From: Acidobacteriota bacterium
GTDB taxonomy: Bacteria > Acidobacteriota > Blastocatellia > Pyrinomonadales > Pyrinomonadaceae
Direction of reading: 5' to 3'
DNA: 64,000 nt
Assembly (NCBI GenBank): GCA_003385635.1
Contig: QQUY01000001.1
Location: 62,001-126,000 of the forward strand
Positions 1-10,060 of this stretch are shown piece after piece (position 1 is the first letter of the stretch; every line of letters starts with the position of its first letter). The notes beneath the pieces are model-generated. The model was not told the origin of the DNA. It saw nothing but the letters and a program-made list of their open reading frames with translations, and searched no databases. The position numbers were made by a program, and so were the translations under genes.

Positions 1-1
1 C

Positions 2-841
2 GCTCCGGCAAGCAGCTATGCCAGGACAAGAAAGACCCGCAGCACTTCAGCGCCAAAGACCGCGGCCCGAAAAAGGACCAGATACCGAAAGGTAAGCAGG
101 ATCAACTCCTCCCGGGCAAAGAACAGGAAGGCCTCGAGCCGCAACTACTCCTCCAAACGGAGGACCGTCAAGAAATCCAAGAGAAAATACACAGCTCGCT
201 GGTGGCATAACTACCGGGCACAGAAACGTCAGGAAGAAGCACTTGCGAAGCGAAAGGCAGCGATGGCCGCAAGACGCGAAGCTCTGCAGAGACAGCACGC
301 GGCTGCTGAAGGCTACGGATTCGTCGAACAATCGCAGAGATACTCCGGCGCGGCGGCAGACCCGTCCCAGGAACTGGCGCATTTCGTGATGAACGCCGAC
401 GGCAACGTGACGATGGTGGTTGTCGGTCAGGCGATGGGCGACACCATAGATTACGGCCGAAGGCGCACGCTTGCAGGTGTTTCAACAGTCGCGCTTCGAA
501 GGACGGTCATCGATCAGATGATCCGCGAGAACGGCTGGGTCGAGAACGACTTTCACAAGGAAGTAGACGGCAAGAAGGTCTATGTCGTCGTTGCAAAAGC
601 ACCGGACAAGAAGAATCGAGTCCAGGCTAAGACCTTCTACTTTGCCGAGGCCGAGGGTCGGATCTACAGGATCGCGGCCAGCGCTCCGAAGGACACTCCG
701 GAACGGGCCGAAGCCGAATCCGAGAAGATGGTGAGGACGCTTCCTCGCGACAAGCGGCCGAGGACCGCAAAGAATGAACCCGCGAAAAATGAGCCGGCAG
801 TGGAAGAACCCGTCAAGGAGGAGCCGGCCATAGAGCAATAG
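2..841 (+). CDS. Hypothetical basic protein, 5'-truncated by the window edge
   Basis: The reading frame is open from base 2 with no stop, so the true start probably lies outside the window. An internal ATG at 263 has a weak AAAGG upstream and is the alternative start. The first 85 or so visible codons are extremely rich in Arg, Lys and Ser and run into a charged helix-like stretch; a compact domain of about 130 residues follows, and the tail is an acidic Glu/Pro repeat (KNEPA, EEPVK). No signal peptide is visible in this part. I do not recognise the family. The gene sits 63 bp upstream of pilT and could share its transcript. The basic head joined to an acidic tail suggests a nucleic-acid- or envelope-binding protein, but that is only an inference. 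Confidence 0.6.
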   Translation, partial: APASSYARTRKTRSTSAPKTAARKRTRYRKVSRINSSRAKNRKASSRNYSSKRRTVKKSKRKYTARWWHNYRAQKRQEEALAKRKAAMAARREALQRQHAAAEGYGFVEQSQRYSGAAADPSQELAHFVMNADGNVTMVVVGQAMGDTIDYGRRRTLAGVSTVALRRTVIDQMIRENGWVENDFHKEVDGKKVYVVVAKAPDKKNRVQAKTFYFAEAEGRIYRIAASAPKDTPERAEAESEKMVRTLPRDKRPRTAKNEPAKNEPAVEEPVKEEPAIEQ

Positions 842-904
842 CCGTCCGGTTATAAGGCCATTTCCCCTTCACACTTGCGAACGGTGAATGCGAGAGGAGA
901 TCAG

Positions 905-2122
<1,218 letters not shown>

Positions 2123-2156
2123 GCGAGATCCAGTCTAAACAGGAGCCAGATAGAAG

Positions 2157-3389
2157 ATGCCAACTTACACATACAGAGGAAGAAACCGCCTGAACGAGGT
2201 AGTTACCGGAACCCGGGAAGCTGCAAGCCAGGACGAACTGCGGGCGCTTCTTAAGCGCGAGCAGGTCATCATGACTTCCGCCGCAGAAAAGGGAAAGGAG
2301 ATCCGGATCCCCAAACTCGGCCGTAGCAAGAAGGTAAACGCCAAGGAACTTGCCGTGTTCACAAGGCAATTCTCGGTGATGATCGACGCCGGCTTGCCGC
2401 TCGTCCAGTGTCTGTACATTCTTGCGGAACAGCAGCCGAACGCCTTCTTCAAAGAAGTGCTTCATCAGGTCCGCCAGGATGTGGAAGAGGGATCGACCCT
2501 TGCTGCCGCACTCTCGAAACACCCCAAGGTGTTTGACCAGCTATTCACCCATATGGTGGAAGCAGGCGAGACCGGTGGTGTGCTTGATGTGATCCTTCAA
2601 AGGCTCGCAACGCTGATCGAGAAGGTCGTCAAGCTGAAGAGGAACATCATTTCTGCATCGATCTACCCGGCAGCCGTCGTCTTTGTAGCGGTCGCTGCGG
2701 TCGCGGTCATCATGATCGTCGTCATTCCGCAGTTCGAAGCGATATTCCTTGGACTTTTAGGACCCGGCGAAATTCTTCCGCTTCCGACGAGGATCGTGAT
2801 GGGGATAAGTAATTTCCTCGCAGGATGGGGCGGACTTGTGATCCTTGTCTCCTCCATTGCCGCCGGAGTGGGACTGAAGTTTTACTACCAGACGCCGAAA
2901 GGCCGGAAGGTCGTTGATACTGTCCTACTGAAACTTCCGATCTTTGGCGGAATTCTCAGGAAGATCGCAGTTGCAAGGTTCTCAAGGATCCTTTCCACCC
3001 TGCTTTCTTCGGGTGTTCCCATCCTTCAGTCGCTTGAGATCACTGCCCGTACAGCAGGAAACGTGGTCATTCAAGAAGCTATCATGAAGGTCAGGGACGG
3101 CGTTGAACGCGGTGAGAACTTTGTTGGGCCTCTCAAGGCAACGGAGGTCTTTCCAGAAATGGTAAGCCAGATGATCGGCGTCGGTGAGCAGACCGGCGCT
3201 ATGGACGCGATGCTTGGCAAGATTGCCGACTTCTATGAGGACGAAGTCGATTCAGCGATCGCCGACCTGCTGGCGATGATCGAGCCAGCCCTTATCGCGT
3301 TTCTGGGTGTGACGATCGGTTCGATCGTTGTATCGATGTACCTGCCGCTGTTCACTCTCATAGGTAAACTTGCGGGAGGTCCAAAATAG
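2157..3389 (+). CDS. pilC: Type IV pilus inner-membrane platform protein PilC (T2SF family)
   Basis: PilC is the polytopic platform protein that couples the PilB and PilT ATPases to pilin insertion and removal. The sequence (410 residues) starts with the typical MPTYTYRGR strand and carries two T2SF four-helix domains (about residues 70-195 and 270-400). They are separated by a hydrophobic segment near residues 175-195, and there are further membrane spans near 220-245 and 375-400. Length and layout are standard. It lies 34 bp downstream of pilT on the same strand and ends just before a strong terminator, so the pilT-pilC unit closes here. Confidence 0.95.
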   Translation: MPTYTYRGRNRLNEVVTGTREAASQDELRALLKREQVIMTSAAEKGKEIRIPKLGRSKKVNAKELAVFTRQFSVMIDAGLPLVQCLYILAEQQPNAFFKEVLHQVRQDVEEGSTLAAALSKHPKVFDQLFTHMVEAGETGGVLDVILQRLATLIEKVVKLKRNIISASIYPAAVVFVAVAAVAVIMIVVIPQFEAIFLGLLGPGEILPLPTRIVMGISNFLAGWGGLVILVSSIAAGVGLKFYYQTPKGRKVVDTVLLKLPIFGGILRKIAVARFSRILSTLLSSGVPILQSLEITARTAGNVVIQEAIMKVRDGVERGENFVGPLKATEVFPEMVSQMIGVGEQTGAMDAMLGKIADFYEDEVDSAIADLLAMIEPALIAFLGVTIGSIVVSMYLPLFTLIGKLAGGPK

Positions 3390-3412
3390 GCACTTTCTCA
3401 GGCCTAAACAAT

Positions 3413-3444
3413 GGAGGCGGTCCGATCGGGCCGCCTCCTTTTTT
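3413..3444 (+). terminator. Rho-independent terminator after pilC
   Basis: A perfect 8-bp stem (GGAGGCGG with CCGCCTCC) encloses a loop that is itself partly self-complementary (CCGATCGG) and is followed by six T. It lies 24 bp after the pilC stop. Confidence 0.9.
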
Positions 3445-3481
3445 GTGCCTAAGATGTATCTGAGCGGTTCTTCCAGAATTC

Positions 3482-3511
3482 TTGTCAGTACCGCACGCTA
3501 TGAAATATACT
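3482..3511 (+). promoter_or_regulatory. Candidate sigma70-like promoter for the TonB receptor
   Basis: TTGTCA (3482-3487) and TATACT (3506-3511) are separated by 18 bp and lie 42 bp upstream of the receptor start, after the pilC terminator. The match to the consensus boxes is good, but the assignment is by eye only. Confidence 0.45.
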
Positions 3512-3553
3512 TGCGTGCATCCACCATAGAACCAGGAACGAAAAAGGGAAGAA

Positions 3554-5929
3554 ATGAAAATCAGGATTATATTTTCTTGTTTATCCGCGACGGTGGCCTC
3601 AATACTGTTGTTGTCACAGGCTCTTTCTGTATCTGTCCACGGCAGACCATCGGATGACGTTCCACGCATCTTGAGCGGTTCGGTCGTAACTGCTTCATTT
3701 GAGTTGGTCCAGGGAGCGACCGTCGAGGTCAGGACTGGGTCCGGCACCGTCAAAACCACAACGGATGAAGACGGAAGGTTTAGTCTTTCGATCCCTGACG
3801 GTGCTGTCGAAGTCGCCATCGGCGGCGAGAACATAAAGCCTCTGACGCTGAGTCTCTCGCCGGGAGACAAAGTAAAGGACCTGGTGATCAAGATCGAGTA
3901 CATCGTTCCCACGGTCACGGAAACCGTCAACATATCAGACGACACGCTTGTACCAAGAATCGCCACAAGGAACAGCGCCGTTTTCAACGAATCGCTCTTT
4001 GGCCGCGATGACCAGATCGTCTTTTTGCTGAACTCAGGCATCAACGCCGGACAGCACGAGGGCGGGGGTAAATCGCTTGAGATCAGGAGGTTTGGCTTTA
4101 ACACTGATCACGGCGGCGTCAATGGCGGTCTCAAGATCGTGGTTGACAACATTCAGCAGAATCAGGGCACGCAGGGCCACGGCCAGGGTTATCTCGGAAG
4201 CCTCAAGTCGCTGACACCGGAACTTGTGGAAAACGTCTCGATCATCAATGGCCCGTTTTCAGCCGCTTACGGAGATTTTTCGAGCCTCGGCGTTGTTCAG
4301 GTCGAAACCAGAGAGTCGCTTGAGGATACCCTGACCCTTCGGCTACAGGGAGGATCGTTCAACACTTTCAGATCCCTTGTCGCTTTCAGTCCGAAGTTCG
4401 GCGATTACGATTCCTTCATCGCCTACGAACTATCGCGAACAGACGGACCGTTCGAAAGTCCGCTGAAATACAAGCGGGATAATATTTCGGGAAACCTCAG
4501 CCGAGATTTTGGCGAGGACCGTGTCGCCGGAATCAAGTTCAACTTCGGAAGAAATGACTTCTTTTCTTCGGGCCAGATCCCTCTGGACCTTGTAAATGAC
4601 GGAGAGTTAGATCGGTTCGGTTTTATCGACCCCGATAATGGCGGGGCGGTCAGACAGGGAACGGCAAAAGGCTATATTCGATATCCGTTCAGCAATGGGA
4701 CGACCATCAAGGCGGACGCCTTCGTAACGCGTTCACTGTTCGATCTCTATTCTAATTTTACGTTCTTCCTGTTCGATCCTGTATATGGCGACGAGATCCA
4801 GCAGCACGACAGCCGGCTCCAGGAGGGCGGAGACTTTCAGGTCATTCACCCGTACGCCTTTGAATGGGGCCAGGGCTACCTGACCGCCGGGGCAGGAGTG
4901 CTGCTCAACCAGATCAACGTCGGGCTTTATCCGACCGTTGACCGCGCTCCGAACCGCAAGTTCCTGCCGGGGAACATTGACAACCCTGACGTGCTTTTCA
5001 CTTCCGCTCTCGCGGACGTGAATAACTATTCGGGGTATATCGAGAACTCACTGACCCTTTTTGAAGGACATCTTCGTCTCCAGGCTGGCCTCCGATGGGA
5101 CTATTTCTCATTCGACGTGGACGGATTTGAGACGGCTGAAGAAAGGATCGATCTGACGGGGTCTGATTCTGCGTACGAGTTCCAATCGAAGCTCGGGGTC
5201 GCCTGGTCGCCTTTCGAGCTTTTTTCGGTAGTGTTCCACGCAAATTATGGCCGCGGAATCTCGAGTCAGGACGCGCGCGGCGTCGTGCGGAATCCCGATG
5301 CTCCTAAGATCTCGACAACCGATTTCTACCAGGTCGGAACTTCCTACAACGGCAGCAGGTTCTCTGGTGTTTTCACCGGCTTCCTGATCGATCGTTCGAA
5401 CGAGCAGGTCTATATTCCCGACGATGGCAGCATCGAGTTTTCGGATCCTTCGAGGTCGTACGGTTTCGAGTTCCGCGGCTCGGCAAGGATCACCAAGCAT
5501 CTGAGCGTCAACGGCGGTGTCACGAACGTCTTGAGAAGCTATTTCCGGGACTCAGACCCGAGGGAGTACGTCGATTCCGCCCCGCATCTGGTAGCGAATG
5601 GCGGGCTCGTCCTAAAGAATCTCGAAGGCTTCAACGCCTACCTGTCGTGGCGTCACATTTCAGATTACCGGCTGGACGGACTGGACGACACCATACGCGC
5701 GAGCGGGCAAGATGTGGTGGACCTGTCGATAACGAAGAGGCTTCGGAACTGGATCGATCTGAATTTCTCGGTTGATAATCTTTTCAACAAGAAGTACTAC
5801 GAGACCCAGAACTTCTTTGAGTCGAGGGCTGATCCCACCGCGCCGATCGTTGAGCGCATCCACGCCACTCCGGGCTACTCTACTACCGTCAATGTGGGTG
5901 TCACTCTGAGGTTTGGGAAGAAGGAGTAG
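3554..5929 (+). CDS. TonB-dependent outer-membrane receptor with carboxypeptidase-regulatory-like N-domain
   Basis: A 791-residue outer-membrane receptor. A signal peptide covers about residues 1-30. A small Ig-like carboxypeptidase-regulatory domain spans about 40-115 (the TTDEDGRFSLSIP stretch is typical). A plug domain spans about 135-255, including VVDNIQQNQG and the INGPFSAAYG turn, and the rest is a 22-strand-type beta-barrel. The C-terminus is VTLRFGKKE, so the usual terminal aromatic lies a few residues before the end. The substrate cannot be told from sequence; no metal-uptake or polysaccharide-degradation genes sit beside it. The start has GGGAAGAA just upstream. It is monocistronic between the pilC terminator and a heptad repeat array. 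Confidence 0.88.
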   Translation: MKIRIIFSCLSATVASILLLSQALSVSVHGRPSDDVPRILSGSVVTASFELVQGATVEVRTGSGTVKTTTDEDGRFSLSIPDGAVEVAIGGENIKPLTLSLSPGDKVKDLVIKIEYIVPTVTETVNISDDTLVPRIATRNSAVFNESLFGRDDQIVFLLNSGINAGQHEGGGKSLEIRRFGFNTDHGGVNGGLKIVVDNIQQNQGTQGHGQGYLGSLKSLTPELVENVSIINGPFSAAYGDFSSLGVVQVETRESLEDTLTLRLQGGSFNTFRSLVAFSPKFGDYDSFIAYELSRTDGPFESPLKYKRDNISGNLSRDFGEDRVAGIKFNFGRNDFFSSGQIPLDLVNDGELDRFGFIDPDNGGAVRQGTAKGYIRYPFSNGTTIKADAFVTRSLFDLYSNFTFFLFDPVYGDEIQQHDSRLQEGGDFQVIHPYAFEWGQGYLTAGAGVLLNQINVGLYPTVDRAPNRKFLPGNIDNPDVLFTSALADVNNYSGYIENSLTLFEGHLRLQAGLRWDYFSFDVDGFETAEERIDLTGSDSAYEFQSKLGVAWSPFELFSVVFHANYGRGISSQDARGVVRNPDAPKISTTDFYQVGTSYNGSRFSGVFTGFLIDRSNEQVYIPDDGSIEFSDPSRSYGFEFRGSARITKHLSVNGGVTNVLRSYFRDSDPREYVDSAPHLVANGGLVLKNLEGFNAYLSWRHISDYRLDGLDDTIRASGQDVVDLSITKRLRNWIDLNFSVDNLFNKKYYETQNFFESRADPTAPIVERIHATPGYSTTVNVGVTLRFGKKE

Positions 5930-5950
5930 GAAAGGGGACGGGAGGCAGGA

Positions 5951-6076
<126 letters not shown>

Positions 6077-6228
6077 TTCCGGGCAATCGGGACCGGGAGC
6101 GTCAATGACCGTTCTTATCTGATTTTGGAGCACCAGCGACGGACCTAAATAGGAGTCAGGAAGAAGTCGCTGTGAAATCTGGAGATTGAAATCTGAAATT
6201 CGTGCGAAGCACGACACGGAATCAGAAG
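6077..6228. other. Intergenic remainder after the heptad array
   Basis: This stretch holds a degenerate copy of the module containing CCAGCGACGG (near 6131), a second short heptad run (GAAATCT GGAGATT GAAATCT GAAATTC, 6174-6201) and a small hairpin CGTGC-GAA-GCACG (6201-6213). On the minus strand that hairpin follows hisIE and is trailed by AATTT, so it might act as a weak terminator of the his operon. Confidence 0.4.
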
Positions 6229-6828
6229 TCAGTTTCGCCTCTTCCTAAGCACTTCAACCACATCATCCAGTCGCATGTCGCGGTCTGCGAGCATTACAAG
6301 GAAGTGGTACATGACATCGCCTGCTTCTCCCAGAAAAAGCTGATCGTCGGCGTTTGTCGCCTCGATCACCAATTCCACAGACTCTTCCCCGAATTTCTTG
6401 GCGATCTGGCTCGGACCGCGGTCAAAAAGCCGTGACGTGCGCGACGACTTTTTCGGAGCCGACTTCCTTGAACGGATCACAGATTCAAGTTCGTGCAGGA
6501 AGAATTCCTTCTTGTTCTTCTCGGCAAAACAGGTATCTTTGCCCTTGTGGCAGACCTTTCCTTTTCCCTTCGGATATGCCTTTATCAAGATCGCATCTCC
6601 GTCACAGTCGGTGAGAATTTCCTTGACCTCCAGGTAGTTTCCGCTAGTTTCGCCCTTTACCCAGAACTCCTGCCGCGATCGTGAAAAAAAGGTGACCAGG
6701 CCTTTCTTGCGGGTTTTCCTGAGGGCCTTCTTGTTCATATATCCCAGCATCAGAACTTTCGAAGTCTGTGCGTCCTGTATGATCGCCGGTGCCAGCCCGT
6801 CTTCAAACTTTCCAAAATCTATTTTCAT
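6229..6828 (-). CDS. hisIE: Bifunctional phosphoribosyl-AMP cyclohydrolase / phosphoribosyl-ATP pyrophosphatase
   Basis: HisIE catalyses steps 2 and 3 of histidine synthesis: PR-ATP to PR-AMP in the C-terminal HisE half, then ring opening to ProFAR in the N-terminal HisI half. HisI features are the start KFEDGLAPAIIQD, the metal-site stretch TDCDGDAILIKAY and the cysteines of VCHKGKDTCF. The HisE half has the MazG-like motif KKFGEESVELVIEA and a helical end. A Lys/Ser-rich linker joins them. I chose the ATG at 6828, where AGAAGG lies upstream and the length fits. A GTG at 6864 would overlap the hisF stop by 4 bp and give 12 extra residues. It is the last gene of the his operon. Confidence 0.93.
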   Translation of the reverse strand: MKIDFGKFEDGLAPAIIQDAQTSKVLMLGYMNKKALRKTRKKGLVTFFSRSRQEFWVKGETSGNYLEVKEILTDCDGDAILIKAYPKGKGKVCHKGKDTCFAEKNKKEFFLHELESVIRSRKSAPKKSSRTSRLFDRGPSQIAKKFGEESVELVIEATNADDQLFLGEAGDVMYHFLVMLADRDMRLDDVVEVLRKRRN

Positions 6829-6860
6829 AAAGACCGCAATACCCTTCTTAGGAAAAAAGC

Positions 6861-7616
6861 TCACAACCGCACGGGTATCTTTTGATTTTTCAGATAACTT
6901 TTCAAATCTGCTATCAGGATTTCGTTGAAATGAAACATCGATGCCGCAAGAGCTGCATCTGCTTTTCCTTTTCGAAAGACTTCAGCAAAGTGCCCGGCTT
7001 CTCCTGCTCCGCCGGAAGCGATTACGGGCACGGGCACTGATCCGGAGACCGCGTATGTCAATTCACAATCGAATCCCGCCTTCGTCCCATCGGCGTCCAT
7101 TGAAGTAAGGAGTAACTCTCCCGCGCCTTTCCGGCATCCTTCCACGGCCCATTCGAGAGCGTCGATTCCCGTTCCTTCGCGTCCACCGTTCAGGAAAACC
7201 TCCCAGCCTCCGCTAGATAGCTTGGCATCGATGGCAAGCACGACCGCCTGCGACCCGAAACGGTCCGCGCATTTGGAAAGAAGGTCGGGGTCCCGAACCG
7301 CCGCCGTGTTGATCGATATTTTGTCAGCGCCTGCGTCGAGGAGCATTCTTGCGTCTTCGACCGAATTAACCCCGCCCCCTATTGTGAACGGAATGTTGAC
7401 GACCTCCGCCACAGATCGCGCGAGTTGGGCGGCGGTCTTTCTTCTTTCGTTTGTCGCTGTTATATCGAGAAATATGATCTCGTCGGCGCCTTCGCCCGAG
7501 TATCTCGCGGCTAGTTCAACCGCATCTCCGGCATCCCGCAGATCCTTGAACTTCGTGCCCTTTACGGTCCTTCCGTCCTTGACGTCCAGACAGGGAATTA
7601 TCCTCTTAGCCAGCAT
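6861..7616 (-). CDS. hisF: Imidazole glycerol phosphate synthase, cyclase subunit HisF
   Basis: HisF is a (beta/alpha)8 barrel that, with ammonia delivered by HisH, converts PRFAR to imidazole glycerol phosphate and AICAR. The start [12 protein letters not shown] carries catalytic Asp11, and the second catalytic Asp lies in VLAIDAK. The phosphate-binding glycines are present (TIGGGV, ASGGAG). At 251 residues the length is standard. It overlaps hisA by 11 bp, so translation is probably coupled. The His operon order around it (hisH, hisA, hisF) keeps both synthase subunits together. Confidence 0.97.
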   Translation of the reverse strand: MLAKRIIPCLDVKDGRTVKGTKFKDLRDAGDAVELAARYSGEGADEIIFLDITATNERRKTAAQLARSVAEVVNIPFTIGGGVNSVEDARMLLDAGADKISINTAAVRDPDLLSKCADRFGSQAVVLAIDAKLSSGGWEVFLNGGREGTGIDALEWAVEGCRKGAGELLLTSMDADGTKAGFDCELTYAVSGSVPVPVIASGGAGEAGHFAEVFRKGKADAALAASMFHFNEILIADLKSYLKNQKIPVRL

Positions 7617-8358
7617 CCTGTTCGTTGCCCGAAAGCGAATATGAGAAGCGCACTAGTTCGCCTGCATCCATGAGCCCTTCGTAGAAAGCTTTTCCAATGA
7701 TCACACCCGAGACCCCGGATTCATAGAGCACTCGAACATCTTCGCTGCTGCTGATGCCTCCCGACGCTACAAGCTCGAAATCTGGCAACGCCTCAAGGAT
7801 CTCAGAGTAGAGTGAAACTGACGGACCGCCGAGAAGACCGTCTCTCGCGATGTCGGTCACGAATGCCCGGTTTACTCCCCTCGTCTGCATCCCGCGCAGA
7901 TAGTCGACGATCTCGATCTCTGTGTCAGTCTGCCATCCGTCAATAGCCAGACGACCGTTGCGAACGTCTGCTCCCAGAAGGAAAGAGGGACCGCCAAGCT
8001 CGTCGATCCATTCGAGGAACTCATCTTTGCGTTTTACAGCCGCGCTTCCGACAGTGACGATCGATGCTCCGGCCCCAAGGACCGATCTGGCATCGGCTAT
8101 AGAACTGACCCCGCCGCCAAAATCGATCTCAAGCGATGTGCCTCCTGCTATCCGCTCGAGAACCCGAAGATTGGCTATCGAACCCGTGCGGGCGCCGTCA
8201 AGATCGACAATGTGCAACCTGCTTATACCGGCCGCTTCAAACGCGAGCGCGATATCGAGGGGGTCACTCCCATAGACGGTTTTCTTCTGAAAGTCTCCCT
8301 GGACCAACCGGACGCACCGGCCTTCGATTATGTCAATTGCGGGAATAATCTCGATCAA
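7606..8358 (-). CDS. hisA: ProFAR isomerase HisA
   Basis: HisA is the (beta/alpha)8 isomerase that opens the ribose of ProFAR to give PRFAR. The start [18 protein letters not shown] has catalytic Asp9, and the second acid lies in [14 protein letters not shown]. Phosphate loops DFGGGV and ASGGISS are present. The length of 250 is normal. Its start overlaps the hisH stop by 4 bp (ATGA), and its end overlaps hisF. Confidence 0.97.
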   Translation of the reverse strand: MIEIIPAIDIIEGRCVRLVQGDFQKKTVYGSDPLDIALAFEAAGISRLHIVDLDGARTGSIANLRVLERIAGGTSLEIDFGGGVSSIADARSVLGAGASIVTVGSAAVKRKDEFLEWIDELGGPSFLLGADVRNGRLAIDGWQTDTEIEIVDYLRGMQTRGVNRAFVTDIARDGLLGGPSVSLYSEILEALPDFELVASGGISSSEDVRVLYESGVSGVIIGKAFYEGLMDAGELVRFSYSLSGNEQDAG

Positions 8359-8951
8359 ACCGCACCTCCGTCTCTGAGAAAATTGCCGAGTATCCGTGCT
8401 CCGACCTCACCCGATTTCTCAGGATGGAACTGGGTAGCGAAGAAATTACCGTTCATCAGAGCCGCTGAGAATTCGACGCCGTACTCGCATACCGCCGAGG
8501 TGCTGTCGCAGAGTTCGACATAATATCCATGAACAAAATAGACATAAGAAAGATCTTGAATGCCTTCAAAAAGGCCGTCTTCAAAACCTGAGATCGTGTT
8601 CCATCCGATATGGGGGATCTTAAGTTCCGTGCTCTCGAATCTGCGGACCATTGCCGGAATGATGCCAAGGCACTTTGTCTGTTGCTCTTCCGAGAAGTCG
8701 CATAGAAGCTGCATCCCGAGACAGATCCCGAGGACCGGTTGTGCGAGATCCGGTATTAGCTTGTCCAAACCGCTCTCCTGCAGGCTGGCCATTGCGCTCG
8801 ATGCTTCTCCGACTCCCGGAAAGATAACCCGGTCGGCAGTCGAAAGGACCTCTGGATCAGCAGTCACAACGGGCTCGACCGACATTCTCCTGAGCGAGTT
8901 GGTCACCGAACCTATATTTCCCGCGTTGTACCTGATAACAGCTACTTTCAC
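8355..8951 (-). CDS. hisH: Imidazole glycerol phosphate synthase, glutaminase subunit HisH
   Basis: HisH is a class I glutamine amidotransferase that supplies ammonia to HisF. The nucleophile Cys is in GICLGMQLL, and the His and Glu of the triad are in QFHPEKSG. The oxyanion/interface stretch FPGVGEA and the start VIRYNAGNIGS are family-typical. It begins with GTG, overlapping the hisB stop by 4 bp (GTGA), and it ends in a 4-bp overlap with hisA. It has 198 residues. Confidence 0.96.
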   Translation of the reverse strand: MKVAVIRYNAGNIGSVTNSLRRMSVEPVVTADPEVLSTADRVIFPGVGEASSAMASLQESGLDKLIPDLAQPVLGICLGMQLLCDFSEEQQTKCLGIIPAMVRRFESTELKIPHIGWNTISGFEDGLFEGIQDLSYVYFVHGYYVELCDSTSAVCEYGVEFSAALMNGNFFATQFHPEKSGEVGARILGNFLRDGGAV

Positions 8952-10060
8952 AGCGATCCTTTAGTCGACGGAATTCCGATCTCCTGGCTGTCCTTCCGCG
9001 ATGCCATCTTCAGAGACCTTGCAAAAGCCTTGAAGATCGCCTCGATCTTGTGGTGTTCATTCGTCCCTTCGGCCTTGATGTTCAAATTGCATAGAGCCTT
9101 GTCCGAGAACGATTTGAAAAAATGAAAGAACATCTCGGTTGGCATACCGCCGATCATCTCGCGATCGAAGTTCGCTTCCCACACGCACCAGTTGCGGCCG
9201 CCAAGATCGACCGCGACCTGTGCAAGGCAGTCGTCCATTGGAAGCGTGAATCCGTATCTGCCTATCCCCCTGCGGTCGCCAAGTGCCGTCAAGAAAGTCT
9301 CTCCCAAAGCGATCGCTACATCTTCGATCGTGTGGTGTTCGTCAACGTCCAGATCGCCCACCGCCTCGATCTTCAGATCAAACCCGGCATGTTTAGCGAC
9401 CTGCTCGAGCATATGATCAAAGAAGCGGATTCCGGTTGAAATTTCGGCATCGCCCTTTCCGTCGAGATCGATCCGAACCCTGATGTCGGTCTCATTCGTT
9501 TTTCGAACGGTCTCGGCGATCCTCCTGCGTCCCGTGATCAACCGGTATATCTCTTCCCACGAACGAACCGTCTCATCCGGTTTCGGATCATCTTCCTCTA
9601 TCTTGAAATTCGGGCCCTCGATAAAGATCGATCGCGCACCTAGATTCTTCGCGAGTTGAACGTCTGAAGCCCTGTCACCGATTACCCAGGATCCGGAGAG
9701 GTCGAATTGTGGATCCCCGGTATAAGCTTTCAAAAGGCCGGTCTTCGGTTTCCTGGTCGGGGCGTTCTCGTGCTCGAACGTCTTGTCGATGAGTACATCG
9801 TCAAAGCTGATCCCCTCGCTTTCGAAGATCCTGAGCATAAGATCCTGGACCGGCAGGAAATCATCCTCCGGGAATGATTCGGTGCCGAGGCCGTCCTGGT
9901 TGGTAACGATAACAAGAACGAAATCCGTTTCCGAAGCGATCTTCCCAAGCCATTTGAGCACTCCCTTCTTAAATCGTAGCTTCCCGAAAGAATCAACCTG
10001 AAAATCCTCTGGTTCCTCGATCAGCGTCCCGTCCCTGTCAATGAAAAGAGCCTTTTTCAT
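8948..10060 (-). CDS. hisB: Bifunctional histidinol-phosphatase / imidazoleglycerol-phosphate dehydratase HisB
   Basis: The N-terminal HAD phosphatase (about 1-165; FIDRDGTLIEEP motif I, VIVTNQDG motif II, KPKTG and GDRASDVQLA motif III) performs the histidinol-phosphate step. The C-terminal dehydratase (about 180-365) has the metal-ligand pairs FFDHMLEQVAKHAG, DEHHTIEDVA and NEHHKIEAIFKAFA. The fusion of 370 residues matches the bifunctional HisB of enterobacteria and Bacteroidetes. The Cys cluster that binds zinc in the E. coli phosphatase half is absent: the region reads DKTFEHENAPTRKPK. It overlaps hisC by 4 bp (ATGA). Confidence 0.96.
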   Translation of the reverse strand: MKKALFIDRDGTLIEEPEDFQVDSFGKLRFKKGVLKWLGKIASETDFVLVIVTNQDGLGTESFPEDDFLPVQDLMLRIFESEGISFDDVLIDKTFEHENAPTRKPKTGLLKAYTGDPQFDLSGSWVIGDRASDVQLAKNLGARSIFIEGPNFKIEEDDPKPDETVRSWEEIYRLITGRRRIAETVRKTNETDIRVRIDLDGKGDAEISTGIRFFDHMLEQVAKHAGFDLKIEAVGDLDVDEHHTIEDVAIALGETFLTALGDRRGIGRYGFTLPMDDCLAQVAVDLGGRNWCVWEANFDREMIGGMPTEMFFHFFKSFSDKALCNLNIKAEGTNEHHKIEAIFKAFARSLKMASRKDSQEIGIPSTKGSL

